Origin: Neobacillus notoginsengisoli | GTDB lineage: Bacteria; Bacillota; Bacilli; Bacillales; Cytobacillaceae | NCBI RefSeq assembly: GCF_003515685.1 | Contig: NZ_QWEG01000002.1 | Span: 1 to 64,000 of the forward strand | Direction of reading: 5' to 3' | DNA length: 64,000 bases | Shown here: positions 25,131 to 34,136 of the stretch, one piece after another | How the letters are laid out: the number at the start of each line of letters is the position of its first letter | Position numbering within the stretch: position 1 is the stretch's first letter | The notes under the pieces: generated by a model | Seen by the model: the letters and a program-made list of their open reading frames with translations, nothing else | Databases searched by the model: none | What the model was told of the DNA's origin: nothing | Translations under genes and position numbers: made by a program

Positions 25131-25925
25131 ATGAAGAAGTTTTTTGGTTATGCAATTGTGTTGTTAGGCATCATCGTTCTAACAGGATTTTTTCTGCTGC
25201 CAAAGCAGGAAATTGCATCTGTTTCGCAAAATAAAGAAAATGTCCTATCGGCGGCGGAGCAAGAAACACCTATTGCTATTCAAGAAGCACCCAAATCAGA
25301 AATTAAGCTTCCGCAAAAGGCTGTTCCTGAAAAGCCAATGACAGAAATCTTGCTTGATGTGCCGTTTTTAAACCAAATGGCGACACCGAGGCTTTATAAT
25401 GGCTGTGAGGTGACCAGTCTTGCGATGATTCTCAAATACAAGGGAATTGAAGTCACAAAAAATGAACTTGCTAAAAAAGTAAATCGCGTTCCGCTTCGCT
25501 ATCAGAATGGCCAGTACGGCAACCCATATACTGGGTTTGTCGGCAACATGGAGGATGGCCCTGGCCTCGGCGTTTATCACGGACCTATTTTCACTCTTGC
25601 AAAAGAGTATGCTGGTTCGAAGGCGGAAGACCTGACCGGTAAACCTTTCGATACAGTTATTGAAAAACTGGCTGAAGGAACTCCGGTGTGGGTAATCATT
25701 AACACCGCCTATGCACCGCTTGGTCCCAGCCATTTTAAAACATGGAATACGCCGGAAGGCCAAGTGAAAATAACGTTTACTATGCACAGTGTCGCACTGA
25801 CTGGTTTTGATGAAAAGCACATTTTCCTGAATGATCCATACGGAACGAAGGACAGGAAGGTAAACAGGGCGAACTTTATAAAAGCCTGGGAGCAAATGGG
25901 AAGCCAGGCGGTTGTCATCAATTAA
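25131..25925 (+). CDS. C39-like peptidase domain protein, membrane-anchored
   Basis: 264 residues from the ATG at 25131 (CGGAGG upstream). A hydrophobic N-terminal segment (about 4-23) precedes a Glu/Lys/Pro-rich spacer and a papain-like C39_2 domain from about 80. It contains the catalytic-type Cys in YNGCEVTSLAMILKY, a His in FTMHSVALTGFD and an Asp/Asn context HIFLNDPYG. Such proteins are predicted extracellular cysteine peptidases with unknown substrates. A second member with SH3 domains is encoded at 50272-51390. Confidence 0.85.
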   Translation: MKKFFGYAIVLLGIIVLTGFFLLPKQEIASVSQNKENVLSAAEQETPIAIQEAPKSEIKLPQKAVPEKPMTEILLDVPFLNQMATPRLYNGCEVTSLAMILKYKGIEVTKNELAKKVNRVPLRYQNGQYGNPYTGFVGNMEDGPGLGVYHGPIFTLAKEYAGSKAEDLTGKPFDTVIEKLAEGTPVWVIINTAYAPLGPSHFKTWNTPEGQVKITFTMHSVALTGFDEKHIFLNDPYGTKDRKVNRANFIKAWEQMGSQAVVIN

Positions 25926-25937
25926 ATAAGAGAGCCC

Positions 25938-25972
25938 AAAAGCAGTGTGCCAAATCAGGCGCACTGCTTTTT
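25938..25972 (+). terminator. Terminator of the C39-like gene
   Basis: AAAGCAGTGTGCC paired with GGCGCACTGCTTT, five-base loop, T-tail. Confidence 0.85.
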
Positions 25973-26057
25973 CCTTTGTTCAAAAAGCTCTATGGACTGT
26001 CAACCATCGGAAGACAGAAGACCTTTTTTGCAAAAAACAGGATATCTTTATAAAAGT

Positions 26058-26087
26058 TTGACTATTTAACATCTATTAAATTATAAT
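26058..26087 (+). promoter_or_regulatory. katA promoter
   Basis: TTGACT (26058-26063), an 18-nt spacer and TATAAT (26082-26087). The -10 hexamer is embedded in the PerR box, so repressor binding would block it directly. Confidence 0.75.
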
Positions 26088-26095
26088 AATTATAA
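26081..26095. promoter_or_regulatory. PerR box (perfect consensus)
   Basis: TTATAATAATTATAA matches the Bacillus PerR consensus TTATAATNATTATAA at every defined position. It overlaps the katA -10 element. PerR-Fe/Mn represses here, and peroxide oxidation of PerR releases it. Confidence 0.93.
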
Positions 26096-26156
26096 TATGA
26101 TATTCATTTTCAATTAATATCATTTCTACAATGCTAATATTGTTATAGGAGGCTGA

Positions 26157-27614
26157 ATGATGGAAAATCAAAAAAGATTGACGACCAGTTGGGGTGCTCC
26201 TGTGGGTGATAACCAAAATTCAATTATAGCGGGACAGCGCGGACCTACCCTTATTCAAGATGTCCATTTGCTTGAAAAACTGGCCCATTTTAATCGCGAG
26301 CGTGTGCCAGAGCGTGTCGTCCATGCCAAAGGAGCAGGCGCGCACGGTTATTTCGAGGTAACACAGGATGTCAGCCAATTTACGAAGGCAAATTTCCTTT
26401 CCGAAGTAGGAAAGCGGACGCCAATGTTCATCCGTTTCTCGACAGTTGCCGGTGAACTCGGTTCTGCCGACACTGTCCGTGACCCGCGAGGATTCGCTGT
26501 TAAATTCTACACCGAAGAAGGCAATTATGATCTTGTCGGGAATAATACCCCTGTCTTCTTCATTCGTGATGCAATCAAGTTCCCTGATTTCATCCATACA
26601 CAAAAGCGTGATCCAAAGACTCATCTCAAAAATCCTACTGCAGTATGGGATTTCTGGTCCCTATCGCCTGAGTCGCTCCACCAGGTAACCATCCTGTTCT
26701 CTGATCGGGGCATCCCGGCGACATTCCGCCATATGCACGGCTTTGGCAGCCATACATTCAAATGGGTGAATGCAAAGGGTGAAGCCTATTGGGTGAAATA
26801 CCATTTCAAAACGGAACAAGGGATTGCAAATCTTGCTGTTGAAACAGCGGCGAAAATGGCCGGCACCAACCCGGAGTACCATATCGAAGACCTTCATAAC
26901 GCAATTGAGAAAGGCGATTATCCTGCCTGGAGATTGTATGTTCAGATCATGCCTCTCGCTGATGCGGATACATACCGCTGGGATCCGTTCGATGTCACTA
27001 AAGTATGGTCGCAAAAAGACTATCCGCTCCAAGAAGTTGGCCGGATGGTCCTGAATAAGAATCCTGAGAACTACTTCGCGGAAGTTGAGCAGGCAACCTT
27101 CTCGCCTGGAAGCTTTGTTCCGGGAATTGAAGCATCACCTGACAAAATGCTGCAGGGGCGCCTGTTTGCTTATTCCGATGCACATCGCTATCGTGTTGGA
27201 GCGAACCACAACCTGCTGCCAATCAACCGGCCGCGCGTGGAGGTAAATAACTATCAGCGTGATGGACAGATGCGATTTGACAATAACGGGGGCGGATCGG
27301 TTTATTATGAACCGAACAGCTTCAGCGGCCCAAAGGAAGCGCCGGAAACGAAGATCTCCCCATACGAAGTTTCGGGCTTTGCTGCCAGCGCTGCTTATGA
27401 CCAAGATGACCATTACACCCAGGCTGGTGACCTGTACCGCCTGATGAACGAAGAAGAACGGGCCCGCCTAGTTGCGAATATCGTAGCCGCAATGAAACCG
27501 GTTGAGCACGAAGAAATAAAGCTCCGCCAAATCCAGCATTTCTTGAAAGCCGATAAGGAGTATGGCACACGAGTGGCAGAAGGACTTGGCCTTCCATTAC
27601 CGGTCGAAGCCTAA
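26157..27614 (+). CDS. katA: Vegetative haem catalase KatA
   Basis: 485 residues, small-subunit clade catalase. The distal His lies in [17 protein letters not shown] (about residues 50-66), the Asn region in [14 protein letters not shown], and the proximal haem-ligand Tyr in [20 protein letters not shown] lies before two adjacent ATGs (26157, 26160). It disproportionates H2O2. The PerR box over its promoter predicts peroxide induction. Monocistronic with a strong terminator. Confidence 0.96.
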   Translation: MMENQKRLTTSWGAPVGDNQNSIIAGQRGPTLIQDVHLLEKLAHFNRERVPERVVHAKGAGAHGYFEVTQDVSQFTKANFLSEVGKRTPMFIRFSTVAGELGSADTVRDPRGFAVKFYTEEGNYDLVGNNTPVFFIRDAIKFPDFIHTQKRDPKTHLKNPTAVWDFWSLSPESLHQVTILFSDRGIPATFRHMHGFGSHTFKWVNAKGEAYWVKYHFKTEQGIANLAVETAAKMAGTNPEYHIEDLHNAIEKGDYPAWRLYVQIMPLADADTYRWDPFDVTKVWSQKDYPLQEVGRMVLNKNPENYFAEVEQATFSPGSFVPGIEASPDKMLQGRLFAYSDAHRYRVGANHNLLPINRPRVEVNNYQRDGQMRFDNNGGGSVYYEPNSFSGPKEAPETKISPYEVSGFAASAAYDQDDHYTQAGDLYRLMNEEERARLVANIVAAMKPVEHEEIKLRQIQHFLKADKEYGTRVAEGLGLPLPVEA

Positions 27615-27624
27615 TAAACTACTC

Positions 27625-27660
27625 ACAGAGACTGCTTCCATTTGCAGTCTCTGTTTTTTT
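27625..27660 (+). terminator. Terminator of katA
   Basis: ACAGAGACTGC/GCAGTCTCTGT stem with seven-T tail. Confidence 0.9.
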
Positions 27661-27704
27661 ACAAAAAACAGGCAACCTTATAATTAAAGGCTGCCTCTCA
27701 TCAA

Positions 27705-28943
27705 TTAGTTCGTCACGCTGTCCCCCGACACGGTCACTTCAACTGTTTTTTCCTTGCCGCTTCGGTAAATTTTCAGTTTAACTTTTTCGCCTGCTTTTAC
27801 ATTGGAATACATAAACTTTCGCAAATCACCCGAGTTGCTTACCTTTTCCCCATTGATGGCAACAATGACATCCTGTTTTTGCAGGCCTGCTTTGTCCGCC
27901 CCTGAACCAGGCTGAACGGAAGTGACCATCGTACCTGAGTCAACGTTCTTTGGCAGATCCTGAAGGAATGCCGGGTGAATTTCTTCAAAGTCCGCGAGGC
28001 TAACCCCGAGATAAGGGCGCTCCACTTTGCCTTTTTCAATCATTTCATTCACAATCGGCACAACATTATTACTTGGAATCGCAAAGCCGAGACCTTCAAC
28101 ACCTCTATCGGATATCTTCAGTGAATTGATGCCAATGACCTGTCCAGCCGTATTGATCAAGGCGCCGCCGGAGTTGCCAGGGTTAATCGCGGCGTCGGTC
28201 TGAATGACGTCCAGTTTCCATTCACCAGCAGAAGTGGAAACATCAATGCTGCGGTCAATCGCGCTGACAATTCCCCTCGTGACTGTCCTCGACAAATCAA
28301 GGCCAAGCGGGTTTCCGATTGCAAAAACTTCGTCACCAGGCCTTAAGCTGGATGAATCGGCGAAATCAATCGCATCGGGAGCGAATTTGGCATCCACCTT
28401 TATCACTGCCAGGTCCGTCAATGCATCCGCTCCCACCACCTTTGCTTCTGCCTTTTCCCCATTATCGAAGGACACTTCAAGCTTTTGCGCATTTTCGATT
28501 ACGTGGTTGTTTGTCACAATATAGGCACTGCCTCCGGATTTTTTAAAAATAACCCCAGAGCCTGAACCTTTCTCGACAACGCCTTGGCTGTTGCTGAACG
28601 GATTATTCTGTTCCTGGTAATTCACAATGCCGACAATTGCCTTTGATGCTTTCTCGACCATATCCGCTACTGAACCGCCTTGGGATTTAGACGCAGTTGA
28701 AGCCGGGACTAAGTTGGCAGTCGGACTGCTTGAGTTTTCAGTCTGGGCTGGCTGTTGTTCATGATTAATCAGAGAATTCAAATCTGTATAGTTCACGGCT
28801 GCAAGGGTCAAGGCAGATCCAATGACGCCCGCGCCAATTGTTGAAAGAAAGCTTTTCATTTTACCCGATTTGGCCGGCTTTTGTTCTCTTCTTTGTTCCG
28901 GCTCACGGTTTATTTGTCCATAGTCTTGGTAATAATCACTCAT
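27705..28943 (-). CDS. HtrA/DegP-type serine protease with PDZ domain
   Basis: 412 residues. Cytoplasmic N-terminus, one membrane helix (about 32-50), Ser/Thr/Gln-rich linker, a trypsin-like domain with His147 (TNNHVIE), Asp177 (LTDLAV) and Ser258 (NPGNSGGAL), and a C-terminal PDZ domain (about 310-400; RPYLGVSLADF, VIVAINGEKV). It degrades misfolded exported proteins. B. subtilis has HtrA, HtrB and HtrC; the exact paralogue is unclear. The two-component operon upstream is transcribed in the same direction. Confidence 0.94.
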   Translation of the reverse strand: MSDYYQDYGQINREPEQRREQKPAKSGKMKSFLSTIGAGVIGSALTLAAVNYTDLNSLINHEQQPAQTENSSSPTANLVPASTASKSQGGSVADMVEKASKAIVGIVNYQEQNNPFSNSQGVVEKGSGSGVIFKKSGGSAYIVTNNHVIENAQKLEVSFDNGEKAEAKVVGADALTDLAVIKVDAKFAPDAIDFADSSSLRPGDEVFAIGNPLGLDLSRTVTRGIVSAIDRSIDVSTSAGEWKLDVIQTDAAINPGNSGGALINTAGQVIGINSLKISDRGVEGLGFAIPSNNVVPIVNEMIEKGKVERPYLGVSLADFEEIHPAFLQDLPKNVDSGTMVTSVQPGSGADKAGLQKQDVIVAINGEKVSNSGDLRKFMYSNVKAGEKVKLKIYRSGKEKTVEVTVSGDSVTN

Positions 28944-29265
28944 CGTGTTACCCTCCTATTAAATTCCTTTCCTATCTGTCTCTATCTTAACCGGAATTTA
29001 TGAACAAATTATTAACAATCTGCGGCAAGGCTTTTAAATATGTGCTCTGCTGATTTCCACTCCCCTTCGCTTCAATCATCGTAGAATAAAACATTATCAT
29101 TTTAAAAACCACTAAAAAGGACAACACCCGGGATTTTTTAACCAAACTGTTCCGAGATGTCTTTTGTTGCGACAGCTAACCGGGTTGCCTGGCACCAACT
29201 GTCCCAAGATGCCTTGTTTCAGGCAAAATAGAGATAAAGGCTGCGGGGACAAGTCCCTGCAGCCT
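28944..29265. other. Intergenic region upstream of the htrA-like gene
   Basis: The 322-bp gap holds the htrA promoter region, with no confident -35/-10 match. It also has two related 20-mers about 63 bp apart (ACTGTTCCGAGATGTCTTTT near 29146 and ACTGTCCCAAGATGCCTTGT near 29199). The hairpin following the histidine kinase gene lies at its far end. I see no gene here. Confidence 0.5.
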
Positions 29266-29267
29266 TT
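29236..29267 (-). terminator. Hairpin after the histidine kinase gene
   Basis: AAAGGCTGC/GCAGCCTTT stem immediately after the kinase stop; the following T-tract is interrupted (ATCTCTATTTT), so termination may be partial. Confidence 0.55.
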
Positions 29268-30690
29268 AATTCGCATGATTAGGTATAAGAATGGTGAATT
29301 TCGTCCCTTTCCCTTTCTCACTTGAAACGCTGATTTTGCCATCATGCAGCTGAACTAGCTGTTTGACAATTGACAAGCCGAGGCCAAAAGCGCCGAAGGG
29401 ATTGCCGGTTCTTGAAAGATCCGCTTTATAGAAACGGCGCCAGATTTTCTCGACTTCTTCCGGTTCAATACCGATGCCCGTATCTACAATTTCAATCACC
29501 GTATTGCCATCCTCTGTATAGCCCTTCAGAGAAATGGTTCCACCCTCTGTAAACTGGATGCTGTTTTTCGTAATATTAATCAGGATTTGCAATAGCCGAT
29601 CATAGTCCGCATAAATCATTGTCTCATCATCAACGCAGATGATAATTTCATTTCCGCGCCCAACAGCCTGCATGTCGAGCTGATCTTTAATAATCTCAAA
29701 GGCTTCGCTAAGATGGATATCTTCTTTTTGCAAAACAACCTGGTTAGAGCGGATTTTTTCATAATCAAGGTTTTCGTTTACGAGCCGGATCAGACGCTTT
29801 GTTTCTTTACTGACAAGGTCGATGCCTTTTTCTTTTTCGGCTTCTGGAATCATGTTGTTGCGCAGCCCTTCAATAACGCCGCTAATGGTCGTAAGCGGTG
29901 TCCGCATTTCATGGGAAACATCCGCCATGAACTGCCGGCGCCTGTTTTCAAGGTTTTCAATTTCCTCCATGGACTGGTTTATTTTGTTGACCATCTGATT
30001 AAAGTCGCTCGAAAGCTCGCCAATTTCATCGAAATTAGAAGAAGGCACATGGACTGTATAATCTCCGGAAGCTACTACTGAAGCCGCTTTCTGAATCCGT
30101 TTTATGCGTATCACATGAATCCTTGAAAGGAGCCAGCTTAGCAAAAACGATACCCCCAAAGAAATCAGGACAGTGAAAAGTAAATATTCATTAATTCCGC
30201 TAATCATTTCTCTCGGCCCTTTAACCGGGGAAATTAACAGGACACCGCCGATAAATTCCCCTCCTGCATTGTATGGGACCGTTACAATCGAAACATTTTG
30301 ATTGTAACGCTTGAGATCGGATTTAATCACCACCGGCTCACCGAAGCGCAGCTTTTGCCAGTCGTTTTCTTTCAGGACAATCGCCGGTCCCCGCCAGTCA
30401 ATCGGGTTCATCAAGGTGACGTTCCGCCCGTTCACCGCAAAGACGCTGAACTGAATGTCACGTCCGAACAGGACCCGGGCATATTGATTGATGACCGAAT
30501 CCGCCTCCCTCGGATTACTCCATTCAAGGTCACTGAGAATATTCTCCCCATACTCAAGGAGCTCGTCTGTTTTGCTTTGGTAAACGAGGTTCTCAACATA
30601 GTGTGTAAACAAAAGGCTCAAGACGAGAAAGGCGATAATCAAAACGCCGATATGGCTGAATAGTTGCTGGTAGAAATATTTAATCCTCAT
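29266..30690 (-). CDS. HAMP-containing sensor histidine kinase
   Basis: 474 residues. Membrane helices lie at about 12-30 and 168-188, flanking an extracellular sensor region. HAMP follows (RIKRIQKAASVVASGDYTVHV), then HisKA with His260 (FMADVSHEMRTPLTTISGV), then HATPase with N box (ITKNSIQF), DTGIGIE and GAFGLGLSIVKQ. It phosphorylates the regulator whose gene overlaps its start. Position next to htrA suggests an envelope-stress role like CssS, but the sensor domain does not obviously match CssS. Confidence 0.93.
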   Translation of the reverse strand: MRIKYFYQQLFSHIGVLIIAFLVLSLLFTHYVENLVYQSKTDELLEYGENILSDLEWSNPREADSVINQYARVLFGRDIQFSVFAVNGRNVTLMNPIDWRGPAIVLKENDWQKLRFGEPVVIKSDLKRYNQNVSIVTVPYNAGGEFIGGVLLISPVKGPREMISGINEYLLFTVLISLGVSFLLSWLLSRIHVIRIKRIQKAASVVASGDYTVHVPSSNFDEIGELSSDFNQMVNKINQSMEEIENLENRRRQFMADVSHEMRTPLTTISGVIEGLRNNMIPEAEKEKGIDLVSKETKRLIRLVNENLDYEKIRSNQVVLQKEDIHLSEAFEIIKDQLDMQAVGRGNEIIICVDDETMIYADYDRLLQILINITKNSIQFTEGGTISLKGYTEDGNTVIEIVDTGIGIEPEEVEKIWRRFYKADLSRTGNPFGAFGLGLSIVKQLVQLHDGKISVSSEKGKGTKFTILIPNHAN

Positions 30691-31387
30691 GTGCCTCTAC
30701 CGATTCATCAAATTTATAGCCCACTCCCCATACTGTATGAAAAAAAGGCTGAGCCTGGGTGCCTACTTTCTTCCGGAGCCGCTTAATATGGACATCCACC
30801 GTCCGCTCGTCCCCGTAAAACTGGTAGCCCCATACTCTTTCAAGCAGTTGGTCGCGCGTAAAAACCTGGCGGGGGTTTGATGCCATGAAAGACAGTAGGT
30901 CGAACTCCTTCGGGGTCAGGTTCGGAATGGCCGTTCCATCGAGGAACACTTCCCTTGTGTCTTTATTTATGGCAAAATGCTTCGTTACAATCATATGCTT
31001 CTGTTCATTACCACTCTCCCCGGTTTTCTGGTACCTCCTTGCAACCGCTTTGATGCGGGCCATCAAGGCGAGAGGACTGAACGGTTTTGTTACATAGTCA
31101 TCCGCACCCATCTCGAGTCCAAGCACCTGATCCGATTCGCTGTCCTTTGCTGTAAGCATAATAATCGGAACTTGACTCTTTTCTTCGCGGATTTTCCGGC
31201 AAAGCGTCACCCCGTCCATTCCTGGCAGCATCCAGTCGACTATTAAAAGGTCCCAGCCGCCTTCCTTGTAGCGTTTATAGCCTTCAAGGCCATTGTGGAC
31301 GAATTCGCCTTGAATGCCTTCTTTCAAAAAAAACATCCCGATCATTTCACAAACACTTTCGTTATCTTCAATTACTAGTATTCTCAT
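30680..31387 (-). CDS. OmpR/PhoB-family response regulator
   Basis: 235 residues from the ATG at 31387 (GGAGGT upstream). Receiver domain with Asp51 (LLIVDWMLPGMDG), Thr/Ala and Lys in MLTAKDSE, and a C-terminal winged helix (about 130-230; NLTPKEFDLLSFMASNPRQVF and RTVDVHIKRLRKKV). The stop overlaps the kinase start by 11 nt, typical of translational coupling. The pair probably senses envelope or exported-protein stress given the adjacent htrA-like gene; that is inference. Confidence 0.94.
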   Translation of the reverse strand: MRILVIEDNESVCEMIGMFFLKEGIQGEFVHNGLEGYKRYKEGGWDLLIVDWMLPGMDGVTLCRKIREEKSQVPIIMLTAKDSESDQVLGLEMGADDYVTKPFSPLALMARIKAVARRYQKTGESGNEQKHMIVTKHFAINKDTREVFLDGTAIPNLTPKEFDLLSFMASNPRQVFTRDQLLERVWGYQFYGDERTVDVHIKRLRKKVGTQAQPFFHTVWGVGYKFDESVEAHED

Positions 31388-31522
31388 GAAATCTACCTCC
31401 AAAACGGAATCCGGTTACTTTAAAAGTAAAACTTATTTGTTTGGGAATCAACTTGCATGTTCGTTTTTCAATAGTAATTTATGTTTAGGTACTAGTTTGT
31501 TCAAAAGTGGCAGGCGGAACCG

Positions 31523-31568
31523 AAAAAAAAAGAGAGCACCTCCGTCAAATGAAGACAGGGTGCTCTCA
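31523..31568 (-). terminator. Terminator of the SbsC-like membrane protein gene
   Basis: The minus strand reads GAGAGCACCC, a loop, GGTGCTCTC and then a run of T residues, just past the stop at 31575. Confidence 0.85.
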
Positions 31569-31574
31569 TAAGTA

Positions 31575-32732
31575 TCACCAGGTTTCAGCAATCAGCTTCT
31601 TTCCTTCACGGTAAACCCGGAACATTTCCTTTTCCTTTTCAAAAGGGGTGCCCGATTGAATGACATTGTTCATTTCTTTTTGCGTAATTTTATAGCCGCG
31701 GGCCGTTAGCAGGTCCGCGAGAATATTCCCATGGTTTAAATCCGTGCCTATAAATCCGGCGCTCATTGTCAGTATGCGGCTATTGTCCTTAACGAAGATC
31801 ATAACATCGGAATCGGGCATAAAGTAAAGCCTTGCGCCATGCTTTTTGGCCACCGACCAAGCAGGATCAAAGGATGGGCCTTCCCCAAGTTCATACATTT
31901 CGCCCTCGGGACCAGTGAATGTTTTTGCTTCATCCTCTTCCTTCTTTTTCGCTTCCTCATCCCGCTTTTTATCCGCATTTGCAAAGGCTTTTGCAGCGGT
32001 TTCCATTTCAGCGGTCAACTCATTTTTCGCCGATTCATTCGACAATTCCTCGACGAGTTTTTTTGCTTCCTCATATTTCTTGTCAAAATCGGCTTTTATT
32101 GTTTTCTCGGATTCCGACATGTCGATAAGTGTTTGGACAGCCTGCTCGGCAGTCACAAATAAGTTCATAATCCCTTCGAGTTTTTCAACCTCCAGAATAT
32201 ATCTGTCCGCGAAAAGGTCGTGGAATGGTGGTTTCAGCTTTTTAAATTCTTTATTTCCCTCAAGTACATCGGCTTTCAGCAGTGGAAGCTCCTCTAGTAA
32301 ATCCGGTGAAAGTGGATTTTCAGCGGCGAGTTTTTCGGCTGCATAGATCCGTTCATAAAGCGGTTCGGCAATAGCGGCACCTTTATTATACTCCCGCAGT
32401 TGTCCAATCATCGATTCCACTTCATCCTGGAGGATTTCCTTGTATTCACGGCTCGTTTTATTGGTAGCCTCTTTTAAATCTGCTTTGGCGATTGAGACAA
32501 GTGCTTCGGCTTTCAAGATCTTTTCTCTGTCTACTTTTGCAAAATGGCCTGTTTCTTTACCAGTATCAATTTTCTCTTCCATTTCTTTATATAAGTCAGA
32601 CGCCGAGGACTTCGCCTCGTTCACCGAGTTCTCAGCTTTTTTATCTTTCGTAGCGCCATACACAACATAACTGCCGACAGTTACTACAAGGATTAATACG
32701 GCAATTATGATGAACCCTAATTTCCTGTTCAA
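31575..32732 (-). CDS. Membrane-anchored coiled-coil protein (SbsC-like helical region)
   Basis: 385 residues. An N-terminal helix (about 5-27) precedes a long Lys/Glu/Ala-rich helical region (about 30-270), the pattern of SbsC-like helical bundle domains. A Glu/Lys stretch (KKREDEEAKKKEEDEAK-like, about 255-270) and a compact C-terminal domain (about 275-385; GEMYELGEGPSFDPAWSVAK, GFIGTDLNHGNILADLL) follow. Presumably it stands on the outside of the membrane facing the wall. I do not recognise the C-terminal domain. Diverges from the SGNH hydrolase gene. Confidence 0.7.
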   Translation of the reverse strand: MNRKLGFIIIAVLILVVTVGSYVVYGATKDKKAENSVNEAKSSASDLYKEMEEKIDTGKETGHFAKVDREKILKAEALVSIAKADLKEATNKTSREYKEILQDEVESMIGQLREYNKGAAIAEPLYERIYAAEKLAAENPLSPDLLEELPLLKADVLEGNKEFKKLKPPFHDLFADRYILEVEKLEGIMNLFVTAEQAVQTLIDMSESEKTIKADFDKKYEEAKKLVEELSNESAKNELTAEMETAAKAFANADKKRDEEAKKKEEDEAKTFTGPEGEMYELGEGPSFDPAWSVAKKHGARLYFMPDSDVMIFVKDNSRILTMSAGFIGTDLNHGNILADLLTARGYKITQKEMNNVIQSGTPFEKEKEMFRVYREGKKLIAETW

Positions 32733-33006
32733 AACTCCCCCTCCTTACTAAGCTATTGTTACATAGAATGGTGACGAATTCTAGATACAAAATATCCAAA
32801 TTTGGCATTAACGGTAACAAAATACGACAAAAGTTGCTACTTTTTTCACAAAAACGAGCAAAAGATTTCTAAATATACCTTTGAAAAGACACTAAAGTTT
32901 TCACTATACTGCCATTGTTTACTAGCTTTTTTTGCAAAAATTCCTTGTATAATGAGTGTAGGCTTTTTACGATCCGACAGTTGGAGGGTTTTAGGAGGCA
33001 GTTAGT

Positions 33007-33861
33007 ACGGAAGGGAGAACGAAAGTCATCAAGTATCTGCTTATTGTTGCTGTTCTTGTTGCCGCTGGAATAACAGGTTGGCTTTATTATCCACAATATC
33101 AAATCAGCCAAATGAAGAAGCAGTCGAAGGAAACGATGAATGCTAGTCTGCCGTCATATATTGATTATTACCGCCACTCAGAAAAGGAAGCTCTTTACCA
33201 TCTTGCACTTGGCGACTCGATTATCCGTGGGGTCGGAGCAGGCCAGGACCAAAATCTTGTTAGCCAGTTCTCTATTGAACTCGGCAGGTTAACTAAGAAA
33301 AAAGTGGAATTCAGGAATGAAGGCATTAATGGGATGACGAGCAGCGAATTACGTCAGCTTGTTGATGATCAAATATATGATGATGAAATTAAACAAGCTG
33401 ATATAATTACGGTGAATATTGGCGGAAATGATGTGCTGAGAGCCGCTAATAAGACGGATTTCCAATCAGTCTTCAAAGCTTTTGATTCTTTGCAATCGGC
33501 ATTCAAGGAGAATCTCCAGGATATCGCTGCGAGAATAACACAATTAAATCCAGATGCTACAATTGTCTTTTTGGAATTATATAATCCGCTTAATCCGGAA
33601 ACAGCTTATTACACTGTCGCGGATAAGCTTTTGCCAAAATGGAACGTCAATATTTATAAGACCGCCGAGAGGATTCCAACCGCTATGGTTGTAGAAACAT
33701 CACACATCATTAACGGGAAAAATCTCCAAAACCTGTCTCCTGATGGGGTTCATCCGAATTCGGATGGCTATAAAGCGATGGCCTTGCAAATGATTGAACA
33801 TTTTAGGACAAGCCCGAAAAATGGCGGCACTTTAACACTATCTGGGACATATTTACATTGA
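33007..33861 (+). CDS. SGNH/GDSL-family hydrolase with an apparent ACG start
   Basis: About 284 residues if read from ACG at 33007, which lies eight bases after a perfect AGGAGG (32993-32998). This frame opens MEGRTKVIKYLLIVAVLVAA, a membrane anchor that would be lost from the first canonical ATG at 33112. A TAG lies in frame at 32992. SGNH blocks are present: GDSIIRGVGAG (Ser), NIGGNDVLRA (Gly/Asn) and SPDGVHPNSDGYKAMA (Asp/His). It is an extracytoplasmic esterase/lipase-like enzyme of unknown substrate. Either a rare start codon or a recent start loss. Confidence 0.82.
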   Translation, partial: TEGRTKVIKYLLIVAVLVAAGITGWLYYPQYQISQMKKQSKETMNASLPSYIDYYRHSEKEALYHLALGDSIIRGVGAGQDQNLVSQFSIELGRLTKKKVEFRNEGINGMTSSELRQLVDDQIYDDEIKQADIITVNIGGNDVLRAANKTDFQSVFKAFDSLQSAFKENLQDIAARITQLNPDATIVFLELYNPLNPETAYYTVADKLLPKWNVNIYKTAERIPTAMVVETSHIINGKNLQNLSPDGVHPNSDGYKAMALQMIEHFRTSPKNGGTLTLSGTYLH

Positions 33862-33896
33862 ATAGTTCAGGGAAATATTGTACGATACTACTATAG

Positions 33897-34092
33897 AAGC
33901 TGCGTTGTTCGTACTCATAATAAAGTTTTAACCTTTAAGCTGTAATAGGGAGTTTTTGAACGAAGCCGAAATGACATGCCTTCGCCTACACGGCAAGGAG
34001 GACAGGCAGGAACGCTTCTAAGAACACCCACTTTGAGGAGTGGTGGTTTAAAACTTTCTTATATTACCTACGGCAAAGGCGGCTTTTCCTCT
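33897..34092 (+). ncRNA. ssrS: 6S RNA (6S-1/BsrA-like)
   Basis: About 195 nt with a rod-like fold. The closing stem pairs 33899-33913 (GCTGCGTTGTTCGTA) with 34069-34083 (TACGGCAAAGGCGGC) in 12 of 15 positions. A second long-range stem pairs AAAGTTTTAACC with GGTTTAAAACTTT. AGTTTTTGAACGAAG (33951-33965) resembles the pRNA template of B. subtilis 6S-1, as I recall it. 6S RNA binds sigma-A RNA polymerase as a promoter mimic. Weak promoter TTCAGG-N17-TACTAT (33866-33894) and a terminator flank it. The identification rests on structure and recall. Confidence 0.72.
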
Positions 34093-34101
34093 GCGTATAT
34101 G

Positions 34102-34130
34102 AACCGGTTCCGGATGGAGCCGGTTTTTTT
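34102..34130 (+). terminator. Terminator of the 6S-like RNA
   Basis: AACCGG-T-TCC/GGA-G-CCGGTT hairpin followed by seven T residues. Confidence 0.85.
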
Positions 34131-34136
34131 GTTTAT

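Noticed and set aside
29130-29230. Two similar 20-mers before the htrA-like gene as a regulator direct repeat
   Set aside because: They lie about 63 bp apart, are not in phase with a promoter, and resemble degenerate intergenic repeat debris. Kept only as a note in the region entry.
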